From assembly GCA_002455425.1 (NCBI GenBank), contig DKKT01000065.1, forward strand, positions 23,025 to 87,024: a stretch of DNA of 64,000 nucleotides, in the 5' to 3' direction. Below, one piece after another: positions 7,712 to 15,692 of this stretch (positions are counted from its first letter, which is position 1; each line of letters opens with the position of its first letter). Source of the DNA: Chthonomonas sp. UBA6659. GTDB taxonomy: Bacteria; Armatimonadota; Fimbriimonadia; Fimbriimonadales; Fimbriimonadaceae. The translations under genes and the position numbers were made by a program. A model generated the notes under the pieces. It was not told the origin of the DNA. It was given only the letters and a program-made list of their open reading frames with translations, and did not search any database.

Positions 7712-9077
7712 GCCACCACCGCAGCGTCAACTGGATCAGAAGGACGACGGACACCGCCCGCATCGCCATCGGTAGATAGTGGTAGTGGTCGAACGGTTTG
7801 AGAAAGGCCATCGGCAGAAACGCGAGCACGGACAGCAGCCACGCCGCCAAGAGCGCCTTCCCGTCGCGATCCTTCCAGGCCGCGACCACGATCGCGACGT
7901 TCGACGCGAGGGCGATGACCCCCCGTTGCACGGTGCCGATGAGGAACGCATCGACGCCGACCGCAGCCAGTGAGTGCCAAGCACTCCATAGCGGCGTCCA
8001 CGCTGGGATCAGGTAGTTCGTCAGCGCGATCCACGCCCCCTCGCCGAAGCGGAACTGTTGAGTCTGGTAGGTCGATGCCGACGTCGGGACGACCCCGGCG
8101 CGGAGCGCCAGATAGCCGCCGAGGACCAACCAGGCCGCGGCCGGCCAAACCATGCCCATCGGCCCGGGTCGGCGAGGGCTCGTCAGCGCGAGAACGAGCA
8201 TCATCGCTGGGACCATGACCGCCTGCTCATAGCTGCCGAGCGCGAGGGCAAGCGACACCAGCGCAACCCCCGCCCAAACCCACGGTCGATGGCCGGCCAC
8301 CGTCGGCACCGTTCCCCGAGTCGCAGGCAGATCGAGGGGAGACGCGCGCTCCGCCAAGCGGCGAACGGTCTCCGGGTCGAGTCGCGTGCTGGGGCGCGCC
8401 TCGGCGGACGCGGCAAGGCGTGCTTGACGCAGAAACCGAGCCGTCGCCGCCAGGCACAACAGGACGAAAACGGTCATGGTCGAAGCGGTCCGCCCCGGAA
8501 TCCAGCCGAGCATGCGGTAGCTCAAGAGCGATACTCCGCCAAGTTCGGATGCCAGTCCAAAACCGAGGAGCGCGGCGAGCGTCGGCGGACCCAACATCCC
8601 CAAGGTGGGTCGTTCACCACACGTGAAGCGTCGAATCGCCCCGACCAACGCCACGCCGACGCCCATCGCCGAGACCCATCCGAAGACGTCCGGCCCGACG
8701 TCTAGGTGCCAAAGCAGGAAAAGCAGGGCCGACCCGCAGGCCAACCAAGGTCGCCCGAGCCACTCGAGGACAAACCAGAAAACAAGCAGGATGGAAGCCG
8801 CGACCAGGAGCGCGTTGGTCCGGCCATAACCGCCGGCGTCATCCCCCGAGATCGCCAGATCCGCCTCGAAGGTAAGCGTCGAAATCGGTCGGTAGAAGTG
8901 GTTCTCGAGGGGCCAGTCACTCGCGAACCAGGAAAGCGGGCTGTGACGTTCCCGGATCGCTTCGAGGGCGACCCGCGTATCCGAGTCTTGGAGGAGCAAT
9001 GGGTCGCGGGCATGGCCAAGAACGAGCGGAAGGCACGCCAGGACCACGATCAGGAACGCCGGCAGCCACCGCTTCAC
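7635..9077 (-). CDS. Polytopic membrane protein, possible GT-C-type glycosyltransferase
   Basis: A 480-residue integral membrane protein with about eleven hydrophobic segments. The first is at residues 5-22, followed by an extracytoplasmic loop containing DSDTR and ENHFYRPIS. An acidic pair in the first loop and an HFYRP/NWYRP-like motif are seen in GT-C enzymes and in mannosyltransferase-like proteins with TPRs. That is a resemblance only, and no substrate can be proposed. The C-terminus is proline-rich and lies opposite the end of pheT (77-nt convergent overlap). It starts 3 nt after the stop of the upstream single-pass protein gene, so the two form an operon. Confidence 0.7.
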   Translation of the reverse strand: MKRWLPAFLIVVLACLPLVLGHARDPLLLQDSDTRVALEAIRERHSPLSWFASDWPLENHFYRPISTLTFEADLAISGDDAGGYGRTNALLVAASILLVFWFVLEWLGRPWLACGSALLFLLWHLDVGPDVFGWVSAMGVGVALVGAIRRFTCGERPTLGMLGPPTLAALLGFGLASELGGVSLLSYRMLGWIPGRTASTMTVFVLLCLAATARFLRQARLAASAEARPSTRLDPETVRRLAERASPLDLPATRGTVPTVAGHRPWVWAGVALVSLALALGSYEQAVMVPAMMLVLALTSPRRPGPMGMVWPAAAWLVLGGYLALRAGVVPTSASTYQTQQFRFGEGAWIALTNYLIPAWTPLWSAWHSLAAVGVDAFLIGTVQRGVIALASNVAIVVAAWKDRDGKALLAAWLLSVLAFLPMAFLKPFDHYHYLPMAMRAVSVVLLIQLTLRWWLTAVALPARQAPPRPHPEFGSPHHP

Positions 9078-9080
9078 ACG

Positions 9081-9569
9081 CTATCGGGCGGGGGCGATCT
9101 TGCCCGGTTCGCCGACGTTGAAGCTCGAGATCGCCCACTTGCCTTCGCGTCGGATCATGTCGATCGCGACCGTGGCTTCGCCCTTCTCGAAACTCGATGT
9201 CGCCACTACTCGCATCGTGACGAAGGGCGCTTGGCCCTTCACGGCGCCAGGCATCTGGATATTGCCCGCTTCGAGTTCACCCGCCTTCTTAAGCGGACCG
9301 AGCCGGTCCGACATCCTCTTCATCAGCATGGCCATCGCCTCGTCGTCGTAGATCTGGCGAAGCTCGGGGGCGGCCCGGGACGCGAGCGCGTCCGGATTCC
9401 ACGTCTGGACAATGGCCGGGAGCGCTTCCTTCGCATAGGCTTTGCCCGTCGATTGCATTTGTCCGATCCGGTCCATCGCCGACCCGACGAAGTAGATCGT
9501 CACGAGCATGATCGTGCCGAGGATCGTGCCGAGGATGGTCCACCAAACCTTACTGGGCGGTTTCTCCAC
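9081..9569 (-). CDS. Single-pass membrane-anchored protein of unknown function
   Basis: A 162-residue protein with one N-terminal transmembrane segment (WWTILGTILGTIMLVTIYFVG) followed by an extracytoplasmic domain of about 120 residues. The strand pattern (VTMRVVATSSFEKGEATVAIDMIRREGKWAISSFNV) resembles DUF4019/NTF2-like folds, but I cannot assign a family. GTG at 9569 is chosen because CACAAT lies exactly 6 nt upstream; the longer frame adds an arginine-rich stretch that does not look coding. It is followed after 3 nt by the polytopic membrane protein gene, suggesting joint function. Confidence 0.65.
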   Translation of the reverse strand: MEKPPSKVWWTILGTILGTIMLVTIYFVGSAMDRIGQMQSTGKAYAKEALPAIVQTWNPDALASRAAPELRQIYDDEAMAMLMKRMSDRLGPLKKAGELEAGNIQMPGAVKGQAPFVTMRVVATSSFEKGEATVAIDMIRREGKWAISSFNVGEPGKIAPAR

Positions 9570-9575
9570 GATCCG

Positions 9576-9581
9576 ATTGTG
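9576..9581 (-). promoter_or_regulatory. -10 hexamer CACAAT, 6 nt before GTG 9569
   Basis: CACAAT, six bases, GTG. No Shine-Dalgarno sequence is present. It supports the shorter reading frame for the downstream protein. Confidence 0.4.
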
Positions 9582-9701
9582 GCGCGCGCGAGCCACGATT
9601 TGCCTGCGTTCCCGGCGGTCTTTCCGGGCAACCCGGCAAACCCACGCGCGCAAATCGGCGTGATTCGCGGCACGCCGGCCAAGGACCGGTAGAAACGTCG
9701 T

Positions 9702-9868
9702 CTTCGAACGTGCCGAGACCGGGAAATCTCCTCACGTCGGTGCGATCGAGCCACAACCCTCGAGCCCGACGAGGAGACGTACAACCCTCAACTCCTCACC
9801 CATAGACAAGCCAAAAAACACGACACTCCAGCCCATGGGTCGGCCTCGCCAGCCGACCCCTTTTTCTT
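9702..9868 (+). ncRNA. Candidate small RNA: long stem-loop followed by intrinsic terminator
   Basis: This intergenic stretch has no plausible ORF. At 9727-9777 a stem of about 18 bp with small bulges forms: TCTCCTC/GAGGAGA, GTCGG/CCGAC, GC/GC and CGAG/CTCG, with loop CCACAACC. A perfect intrinsic terminator follows at 9837-9868. No plus-strand gene lies between pheT and here, so the terminator must end some transcript starting within this gap. TAGAAA at 9690-9695 could be its -10, which sets the 5' end near 9702. No known RNA family is recognised. It could also be a leader with attenuation for the gene at 9980. Confidence 0.4.
9837..9868 (+). terminator. Intrinsic terminator, orphan on the plus strand
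   Basis: The stem GGGTCGGC / GCCGACCC (8 bp, perfect) has a 7-nt loop and is followed by C then TTTTTCTT. It is not preceded by any plus-strand coding gene within 2 kb. Confidence 0.75.
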
Positions 9869-9869
9869 G

Positions 9870-9885
9870 TGTGACCGAGATCACA
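9870..9885. promoter_or_regulatory. CRP/FNR-family operator, perfect TGTGA-N6-TCACA
   Basis: TGTGA CCGAGA TCACA matches the CRP consensus exactly and lies 94 nt upstream of the ATG at 9980. It directly abuts the T-run of the orphan terminator. Confidence 0.6.
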
Positions 9886-9891
9886 TCGAGG

Positions 9892-9907
9892 TGTGCGGGA
9901 CGTCACG
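9892..9907. promoter_or_regulatory. Second CRP-like site TGTGC-N6-TCACG
   Basis: An imperfect copy of the upstream site. The centre-to-centre distance is 22 bp, about two helical turns, so two dimers would sit on the same DNA face. Confidence 0.45.
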
Positions 9908-9924
9908 AACATCTTCACCGAGCG

Positions 9925-9934
9925 GTTGTACAAC
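9925..9934. promoter_or_regulatory. Palindrome GTTGTACAAC between CRP-like sites and ATG 9980
   Basis: A perfect 10-bp palindrome lies where a promoter would be expected. It could be an operator or part of the promoter; the centre resembles a TACAAC -10. Confidence 0.25.
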
Positions 9935-9979
9935 GTGGTCATCCCCCGGGGAACCCGGGATTCAACCAGGAGAACCACG

Positions 9980-10501
9980 ATGAAGAAACTCAACCGAAAC
10001 CTGACCCTTGCTCTGCTCACCCTCGCCACGACCACGGCCTTTGCCGCCGAGCATCGCGCCAATCTCGTCAACGCAACCCTCGAGATGGGATATCACGCCC
10101 GGGGGTCGATGAAGTCGCTGGAAGCCAGTGACAACCAGCACTTGATGATCGGCAGCGTCAGCCCCGCGGGACGACACGTCATCGACTGGACCGCGACCTA
10201 TCATCTCGATCCACGTGCCCTCGACAAAGGCCAGACGTTGCAGGCCATCCGGATCGATGTCGAAGCGAACATCACGCCCGTGCAGCACCTCCAGATCCGT
10301 GCCTACAACTTCGAGTTCGGCCAATGGGACTTCATCGAGTATCAGTTTCTGAAGTCGAGCGATAGCCACTTCACGACGCTTCTCGATAAGGCGTACTTCA
10401 GTCCAGACGGCAAAGTCGCGATCAACTTCCGCGCCGAGGGCAAGCGGTTGATGATGCTCCGAACGGACCGGATCGCCGTGACGCTGGAGTCGGGCGACTG
10501 A
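9980..10501 (+). CDS. Small exported protein of unknown function
   Basis: A 173-residue protein with a classical signal peptide (MKKLNRNLTLALLTLATTTAFA, cleavage after AFA). The mature part is a beta-rich domain of about 150 residues with no family I recognise; its strand pattern (QTLQAIRIDVEANITPVQHL, KVAINFRAEGKRLMM) suggests a single beta-sandwich. The start is fixed by an AGGAGA ribosome binding site 6 nt upstream. The upstream region carries two CRP-type sites, so it is probably under catabolite or cyclic-nucleotide control. A large GC hairpin follows the stop. Confidence 0.8.
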   Translation: MKKLNRNLTLALLTLATTTAFAAEHRANLVNATLEMGYHARGSMKSLEASDNQHLMIGSVSPAGRHVIDWTATYHLDPRALDKGQTLQAIRIDVEANITPVQHLQIRAYNFEFGQWDFIEYQFLKSSDSHFTTLLDKAYFSPDGKVAINFRAEGKRLMMLRTDRIAVTLESGD

Positions 10502-10529
10502 CGGCCTGAACACCGCTGTTCGCACGTCA

Positions 10530-10562
10530 CCCCCTCTCCCCACCATTGGTGGGGAGAGGGGG
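10530..10562. repeat. REP-like CCCCCTCTCCCC hairpin
   Basis: A 16-bp inverted repeat with arms CCCCCTCTCCCCACCA and TGGTGGGGAGAGGGGG and a single-base centre. TACGGGTTTT follows on the plus strand. This CCCTCTCCCC...GGGGAGAGGG form is typical of dispersed palindromic repeats in several phyla. Only one copy was seen in the window. It may also end the upstream gene. Confidence 0.6.
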
Positions 10563-10669
10563 TACGGGTTTTCGCTCCCCGCCTTGGCGGAGAAGCACTC
10601 TTTGCGCTCGAAGAATGTCCACTTCGACCGGTAATTCCACTGGACGTGCGCGGCCGGACGGTATTCCCC

Positions 10670-12634
10670 ATGAAAATCGAGCATCCTATCGGAGGGATGT
10701 TGGTTGCATTTGCTGCTTGTTTGTTGGGAGATTGGGGACCGGCGCTCGGGGACGGCGCTTTCGGAGTCCATCCGACGCGCCTGCTCGTGCGACATGAGCG
10801 GGCCCTTCCTGCCGCGCTGGCGGTCGAGGGTATCCAGGTGCTCGGCGATTATCCCGAGATCCGCTACGCCATCGTCGAGACCCTTCCCGGACGGCTCCTG
10901 GAGTCGAAGCGGCTCCTTGAGGGCATCACAGGTGTCACCGACGTCCAGTTCGACTACGCCAAGCGGCTCGCCTACGATCCGAACGACGCGATGTGGCCCG
11001 AGATGTGGCACTTCCGCACGATCAACGCCCATCGAGCTTGGGATTTGTCGTGGGGAAGCTACGTTCGGGTCGCCGTCATTGACACCGGCCTCGAGCTGGC
11101 CCATCCCGACATCGCCGCCAACGTCTCACGGAACACCGACGAGATCGCCAACAATGGGATCGACGACGACCGGAACGGGTACGTCGACGATGTCATGGGC
11201 TATGACTTCGCCTACAACGACCCGATCGTCGAGGACACTTACGGTCACGGGACCCCTTGCTCGGGCATCGTCGCCGCCGTTCAGAACAACTGGATCGGCG
11301 TCACCGGGATCGCGCCGCGTGCTCGGATCGTGCCGATCAAGGCCTGCAACGATGCCGGCTACCTGTATGATTCGTACCTGGTTCCGGCGTACCTCTACGC
11401 CGCCCAGCGCGGAGTCAAGGTGATCTCGATGAGCTACTTCTCGGACCGCGTGAGTCCGGCGGAGCGCGCGGCTCTCGATCATTGCATCGGCAAGGGCATC
11501 CTGCCCGTTGCGGCGGCAGGCAACGCGAACTCGTCGATCCCGTTCTATCCGGCCGCTTACGAGGGCGTGCTCTCCGTCGCGGCGACGGATGGTTCGAACG
11601 CTCGGGCCGGCTTCTCTTGCTTCGGCACTTGGGTCGACGTCGCCGCGCCGGGCGTGAGCCTCCGCACGATTCGAACCGGAGGCGGCTACACCACCGGCTT
11701 CGGCGGGACAAGCGGGGCCTGCCCCCACGTCGCCGGCGTAGCAGCGCTTCTTTTCGGCGAGTTCCCGAAGGCGACAGCGGACCAGGTCCGGGGGGCGATC
11801 GAGGACTCCGCTCTGCCCCTGAATCAATGGCCGATGGGGGAGTACGCGAACTATGGACTCGTCAACGCGGAAGCTGCCCTCCACGCCATGCAAACACCCC
11901 TTCGGGGCAAGGAAACTCGGGTTCGGTACCTCACGCCACTCGGATACGAGTCGGTCTTGACAACCGCCTCACCTCGTGGCTTGCCGACGGCTCGCATCTA
12001 CGGGCGCGCATTCGACAAGGCCCGCAGCCTCGAGGTCTACGTCGACGCTGCCCCGGTCCGGATCGTGCAGCGCGGACGGGACTTCATCGATGTGCTGCTG
12101 AACGTCAATACGGGCACGTTGCGTGTCATCGCGAACCTGCGAACGATCGCGACGATCCCCCTCGCCGGGGGCACCCGCGTCACCTACACCCCGGCCGACG
12201 CCAGCACCCAAAGTGCGACCGTTGTCGGCGGCTTTTCCGAGCTCGCTCAGGCCGATGGTCGTGTGTTGACCTGCAGCCGACGCAGCGACGGCCGCATCCG
12301 GTTTGACGCCACCTGCCGACGAGTCATCCTCGCTCCGGCTACGGCGGAGACCCAGAGTCAGGTCACCATCCGGCGAATGTATGCCGGCGGAACCGCCGGA
12401 ATCGAACGGGTCTATGTCTATGACTGGAGCAGCGGCTCGTATCCGTACGGCTCGTGGGTCGAGGTGGGCAGCTCCAGTCTCCCGACGACCATGACCACCA
12501 GTACGTACAACCTGCCCGGGCTCGCGCGGTTTGTGGACCCCGAAGGCAGTCTCTACCTGCTTGTCGAGGCGTCCGACACCCTCGACGGGACGCAGATTCA
12601 GGTCGATCGTTTGGCCCTCACAAAGCCTCGATAG
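10670..12634 (+). CDS. Secreted subtilisin-family (S8) serine protease
   Basis: A 654-residue protease. A hydrophobic N-terminus (residues 9-28) acts as signal, then an inhibitor-like prodomain lies at about 33-95. The catalytic triad is intact: VIDTG (D138), YGHGTPCSG (H193) and GGTSGACPHVAG (S348), with the oxyanion asparagine in AAGNANSS. Calcium-type loops NNGIDDDRNGYVDD match the NGIDDDxNGYxDD insertion seen in many secreted subtilases of this group. After about residue 410 there is a C-terminal part of about 240 residues with IPT/TIG-like and carbohydrate-binding-like strands, probably for substrate or cell-surface contact. ATG at 10670 is used because it places the signal sequence at the N-terminus. 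Confidence 0.9.
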   Translation: MKIEHPIGGMLVAFAACLLGDWGPALGDGAFGVHPTRLLVRHERALPAALAVEGIQVLGDYPEIRYAIVETLPGRLLESKRLLEGITGVTDVQFDYAKRLAYDPNDAMWPEMWHFRTINAHRAWDLSWGSYVRVAVIDTGLELAHPDIAANVSRNTDEIANNGIDDDRNGYVDDVMGYDFAYNDPIVEDTYGHGTPCSGIVAAVQNNWIGVTGIAPRARIVPIKACNDAGYLYDSYLVPAYLYAAQRGVKVISMSYFSDRVSPAERAALDHCIGKGILPVAAAGNANSSIPFYPAAYEGVLSVAATDGSNARAGFSCFGTWVDVAAPGVSLRTIRTGGGYTTGFGGTSGACPHVAGVAALLFGEFPKATADQVRGAIEDSALPLNQWPMGEYANYGLVNAEAALHAMQTPLRGKETRVRYLTPLGYESVLTTASPRGLPTARIYGRAFDKARSLEVYVDAAPVRIVQRGRDFIDVLLNVNTGTLRVIANLRTIATIPLAGGTRVTYTPADASTQSATVVGGFSELAQADGRVLTCSRRSDGRIRFDATCRRVILAPATAETQSQVTIRRMYAGGTAGIERVYVYDWSSGSYPYGSWVEVGSSSLPTTMTTSTYNLPGLARFVDPEGSLYLLVEASDTLDGTQIQVDRLALTKPR

Positions 12635-12654
12635 ACGATCGCCCCGTTGTGCCG

Positions 12655-12660
12655 TATACT
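12655..12660 (+). promoter_or_regulatory. -10 hexamer TATACT, 6 nt before ATG 12667
   Basis: A strong TATACT, six bases, then ATG. One of the clearest leaderless arrangements in the window; it drives the three-gene coupled operon. Confidence 0.55.
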
Positions 12661-12666
12661 CGCACC

Positions 12667-12909
12667 ATGGCAGACCCGAAAGACGTCGAGACGACCAAGA
12701 TCGTCCGGCGCGAATTCAACCGCCGGGCCATCGATACAACCTTGGCCGACATCCGCGTCTCTCATGGAGTCGTGTACATCCGGGGCACCATCAAGCCGAT
12801 GCGTGGCGGTGCAGGCGACCCCAAACACGAAGTCGAGATCATCAGCCGCGCTCTTCGCACGCGCCCCGAAATCCGCGACGTCGTCGTCGACTGCATCTTC
12901 AGAACGTGA
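12667..12909 (+). CDS. Small BON-like domain protein
   Basis: An 80-residue cytoplasmic protein. The pattern TLADIRVSHGVVYIRGTIKP followed by a helix (KHEVEIISRALRTRPEIRDVVVDCIF) resembles a single BON domain, with two strands, a helix and a final strand in which a VxxV motif recurs. No signal peptide is present. The gene begins an operon: its TGA overlaps the GTG of the CoA-transferase/GNAT fusion (GTGA). Its role in that operon is unknown. Confidence 0.7.
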   Translation: MADPKDVETTKIVRREFNRRAIDTTLADIRVSHGVVYIRGTIKPMRGGAGDPKHEVEIISRALRTRPEIRDVVVDCIFRT

Positions 12910-14768
12910 AGGTCCGTCTCGCCCCAACCACTCGGGACCTCCTGGCCCGCAAGCTTTGTGATGCCCCCGAGGCGGTGTCGCGCATTCGGAGCGGCGACCG
13001 CGTCTATATCGGCTCGAACTGCGCCCAGCCCCTGACCCTGTGCGAGGCGATGGTCGCTCGGGCCCACGAGTTGAGCGGAGTCGAGATCGTCCACCTCATC
13101 ACCTTCGGTCCGGCCCCCTATGCCGACCCGGCGCTGGCCCAGAGTTTTCGGCATCTCGCCTTCTTCATCGGTCCGAACACGCGCGCCTCGGTCCAAGGCG
13201 GCCACGCCGACTACATGCCGATCTTCCTGAGCGAAATCCCGAATCTCTTCTCAAGCGGTCAGATGCCGATCGACGTCGCGATGGTCAGCGTCTCGCCCCC
13301 CGACGAGCACGGATTCTGCTCACTCGGGATCAGCATCGACGTCGGCCTAGCCGCCTGCCGAAACGCGCGTATCGTCATCGCCGAGATCAACGAGAACATG
13401 CCCCGGACGCTGGGGCAAGGCTTTCTCCATCTTTCCGACATCGATGCGGTCGTGATGACCAAGACCCCGCTCCTTGAGCATGTCGACGACGCGCCCGATG
13501 AGGTGAGCCGCGCGATCGGCCGGCATGTCGCCACCCTCATCGACGATGGCGCGACCCTCCAAACCGGCATCGGCAGCATCCCCGGGGCCGTACTTGAGGC
13601 ACTGAGGGATAAGAACGATCTCGGCGTGCACACCGAGATGTTCGGCGACGCCGTCGTCGCCGCCATCCAACGCGGCAACATCACGTGTCGGAAGAAGTCC
13701 CTCCACCCGAACAAGGTCGTTTCGACGTTCTGCTTCGGATCGCACCGCCTCTACCGCTACCTCCACGACAATCCGCTGTTCGAGTTTGCTCCGACGGAGT
13801 ACGTCAACGATCCGAACGTGATCGCTCTCAATGTGTCGATGATCGCGATCAACAGCGCGATCGAGGTCGACCTCACGGGCCAGGTTGTCGCCGATTCGAT
13901 CGGCTCGAAACTCTACAGCGGCATCGGGGGTCAAGTCGACTTCATCCGGGGTGCCTCCCGAAGCATCGGCGGGAAGCCGATCATCGCGCTCCCTTCGACC
14001 GCGAAGGGTGGTGCCTTCAGTCGGATCGTCAGCCGCCTTCGACCCGGAGCCGGCGTCGTCACGTCGCGCGGTGACGTGCACTACATCGTCACCGAGTTCG
14101 GGGCCGCCTATCTCCACGGCAAGTGTCTCCGTGAGCGAGCGCTATCCCTGATTCGCATCGCACACCCCGACTTCCGCGACCAGCTACTCGAGGAAGCCAA
14201 AGAACTCGGCCTCGTGCCCAAGGAGCAGCCATCGGTCGAGCACACGTTCCCCGAGGACATGGTCAAGACGATCCAGATCGCCTCAGGCGAGACCGTCATC
14301 CTTCGTCCGATCCTTCCCACCGACGAGCAGATGCTCAAGAAACACTTCTACTCGCTCAGTCCAGAGACGGTACATCGGCGGTTTAACCGCATGGTTAGAA
14401 CGCTCACCAATGGCGCGGTGCGCGATCTCGTCAACGTCGATTACCGACGCCACATGGCGATGGTCGCCGTTCAGCGCCGGGGTCGGGGTGAGAAGATTCT
14501 TGCCACGTCGCGGTACTACCTCGACGACACGACGAACACGGCTGAAATCGCGTTCGCCGTCCTCGACGACTGGCAGGGCAAGGGGATCGGACGCGCCCTC
14601 CTTACCGCGCTCATCGAGCACGCCGCCCGACACCGGGTCGGGTCCTTCGTCGCCTGGGTTCAACCCGATAACTTCCCGATGCTTCGGCTCCTCCAAAACT
14701 GCGGTGTTCCCGCGGAGCAGAAGCTCGTCGACGGCCAATACCGGGTCACGATGAAACTCCAGCCATGA
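12906..14768 (+). CDS. Acetyl-CoA hydrolase/CoA-transferase fused to GNAT acetyltransferase
   Basis: A 620-residue fusion. Residues 1 to about 430 are an acetyl-CoA hydrolase / 4-hydroxybutyrate CoA-transferase domain (GDRVYIGSNCAQP, QTGIGSIPGAVLEAL, GVHTEMFGDAVV, GGQVDFIRGA). The last 150 residues (ETVILRPILPTDEQMLKKHFYSLS to the end) are a GNAT domain with the acetyl-CoA loop DDWQGKGIGRALL. This architecture occurs in other bacteria, but how the two activities cooperate is not established. GTG 12906 is used because it overlaps the previous stop (GTGA) and lies at the domain start. Its own stop overlaps the epimerase ATG (ATGA), so all three genes are translationally coupled. Confidence 0.9.
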   Translation: MKVRLAPTTRDLLARKLCDAPEAVSRIRSGDRVYIGSNCAQPLTLCEAMVARAHELSGVEIVHLITFGPAPYADPALAQSFRHLAFFIGPNTRASVQGGHADYMPIFLSEIPNLFSSGQMPIDVAMVSVSPPDEHGFCSLGISIDVGLAACRNARIVIAEINENMPRTLGQGFLHLSDIDAVVMTKTPLLEHVDDAPDEVSRAIGRHVATLIDDGATLQTGIGSIPGAVLEALRDKNDLGVHTEMFGDAVVAAIQRGNITCRKKSLHPNKVVSTFCFGSHRLYRYLHDNPLFEFAPTEYVNDPNVIALNVSMIAINSAIEVDLTGQVVADSIGSKLYSGIGGQVDFIRGASRSIGGKPIIALPSTAKGGAFSRIVSRLRPGAGVVTSRGDVHYIVTEFGAAYLHGKCLRERALSLIRIAHPDFRDQLLEEAKELGLVPKEQPSVEHTFPEDMVKTIQIASGETVILRPILPTDEQMLKKHFYSLSPETVHRRFNRMVRTLTNGAVRDLVNVDYRRHMAMVAVQRRGRGEKILATSRYYLDDTTNTAEIAFAVLDDWQGKGIGRALLTALIEHAARHRVGSFVAWVQPDNFPMLRLLQNCGVPAEQKLVDGQYRVTMKLQP

Positions 14769-15691
14769 TCCGAGTCATCGACAGCCACACCGAAGGCGAG
14801 CCGACCCGGGTCGTCATCGAAGGCTGGCCTGAACCCGAGGGCCGCACGATGGTCGAGCGGCGGGAATGGATGCGATCGCACCAGGATGGGTTGCGTCGAC
14901 GAGTCGTCCTGGAGCCCCGTGGCCACGAAGCGATCGTCGGAGCGGTGTTGACTCGACCCGAACGAAGGACGAGCCATTGCGGCATCGTCTTCTTCAACGA
15001 TGTCGGATACCTCGGCATGTGCGGTCACGGGCTGATCGGTGTCGTGCGCACCCTCCTCGCTCGGAACGAGCTGCCGAGTGGTCCTGCTCAGTTCGATACT
15101 CCGGCCGGACCGGTCGTGGCGACACCGGGTGAGGATGGCTCGATCACGTTCGAAAACGTACCGGCCCGGTGCGTGGCGCATCAGGCTGAGGTGCAAGTCG
15201 ACGGCATTGGAACCCTCGTCGGCGAGATCGGGTACGGCGGGAACTGGTTTTTTTTCGCCGAGTCCCCCGGAGAGCCCGTGACGTACCCGAACCGGGCACG
15301 ACTGCTTGCGCTCAGCAAACGCATCCGCGAATCGTTGTGGGAACAGGGAGTCGCCAACGAAGCGGTCCCGATCGACCATGTCGAGCTTCTCGGGCCACCG
15401 ACCCGCCCGGACGCCGATTCGAAGAACTTCGTCCTCTGCCCCGGTGAAGCGTACGATCGCTCGCCTTGCGGCACGGGCACCTCAGCAAAGCTGGCATGCC
15501 TCCATGCCGCAGGCAAGCTCGCTGTCGGCGAGCGTTGGGGACAGGAAAGCATCACCGGGTCGCTATTCGAGGGTCGGTTGATCGAGCGACAGGGGACCCT
15601 GGTCCCGACGATACGCGGCCGAGCCTGGATTACGGCTGAGTCGACGCTGCGATTCGAGCCCGACGATCCGTTTGCCGACGGGATCGTCTGA
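14765..15691 (+). CDS. Proline racemase family, probable 4-hydroxyproline 2-epimerase
   Basis: A 308-residue cofactor-independent racemase/epimerase. Both catalytic cysteines are present: C86 in MCGHG and C235 in SPCGTGTSAK. These match the Cys/Cys pair of trans-4-hydroxyproline 2-epimerases and proline racemases, whereas 3-hydroxyproline dehydratases replace the first cysteine. Family numbering (88/236) is nearly kept. The gene is coupled to the CoA-transferase/GNAT fusion. No hydroxyproline oxidase or aldehyde dehydrogenase is adjacent, so the catabolic route is not visible here. It ends 1 nt before the convergent DinB gene. Confidence 0.9.
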   Translation: MIRVIDSHTEGEPTRVVIEGWPEPEGRTMVERREWMRSHQDGLRRRVVLEPRGHEAIVGAVLTRPERRTSHCGIVFFNDVGYLGMCGHGLIGVVRTLLARNELPSGPAQFDTPAGPVVATPGEDGSITFENVPARCVAHQAEVQVDGIGTLVGEIGYGGNWFFFAESPGEPVTYPNRARLLALSKRIRESLWEQGVANEAVPIDHVELLGPPTRPDADSKNFVLCPGEAYDRSPCGTGTSAKLACLHAAGKLAVGERWGQESITGSLFEGRLIERQGTLVPTIRGRAWITAESTLRFEPDDPFADGIV

Positions 15692-15692
15692 G

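Noticed and set aside
8706..9692. 328-codon plus-strand frame opposite the membrane-protein operon
   Set aside because: Antisense shadow; the minus strand has clear transmembrane segments and a leaderless promoter.
9835..10131. 98-codon ORF starting within the orphan terminator
   Set aside because: It starts inside the hairpin, crosses the CRP-type sites and is out of frame with the clear signal-peptide gene at 9980.
9962..11104. 380-codon minus-strand frame
   Set aside because: Antisense to the exported protein and the subtilase; no domain.
11126..11893. 255-codon minus-strand frame inside the subtilase
   Set aside because: Antisense to the catalytic domain with intact D/H/S triad.
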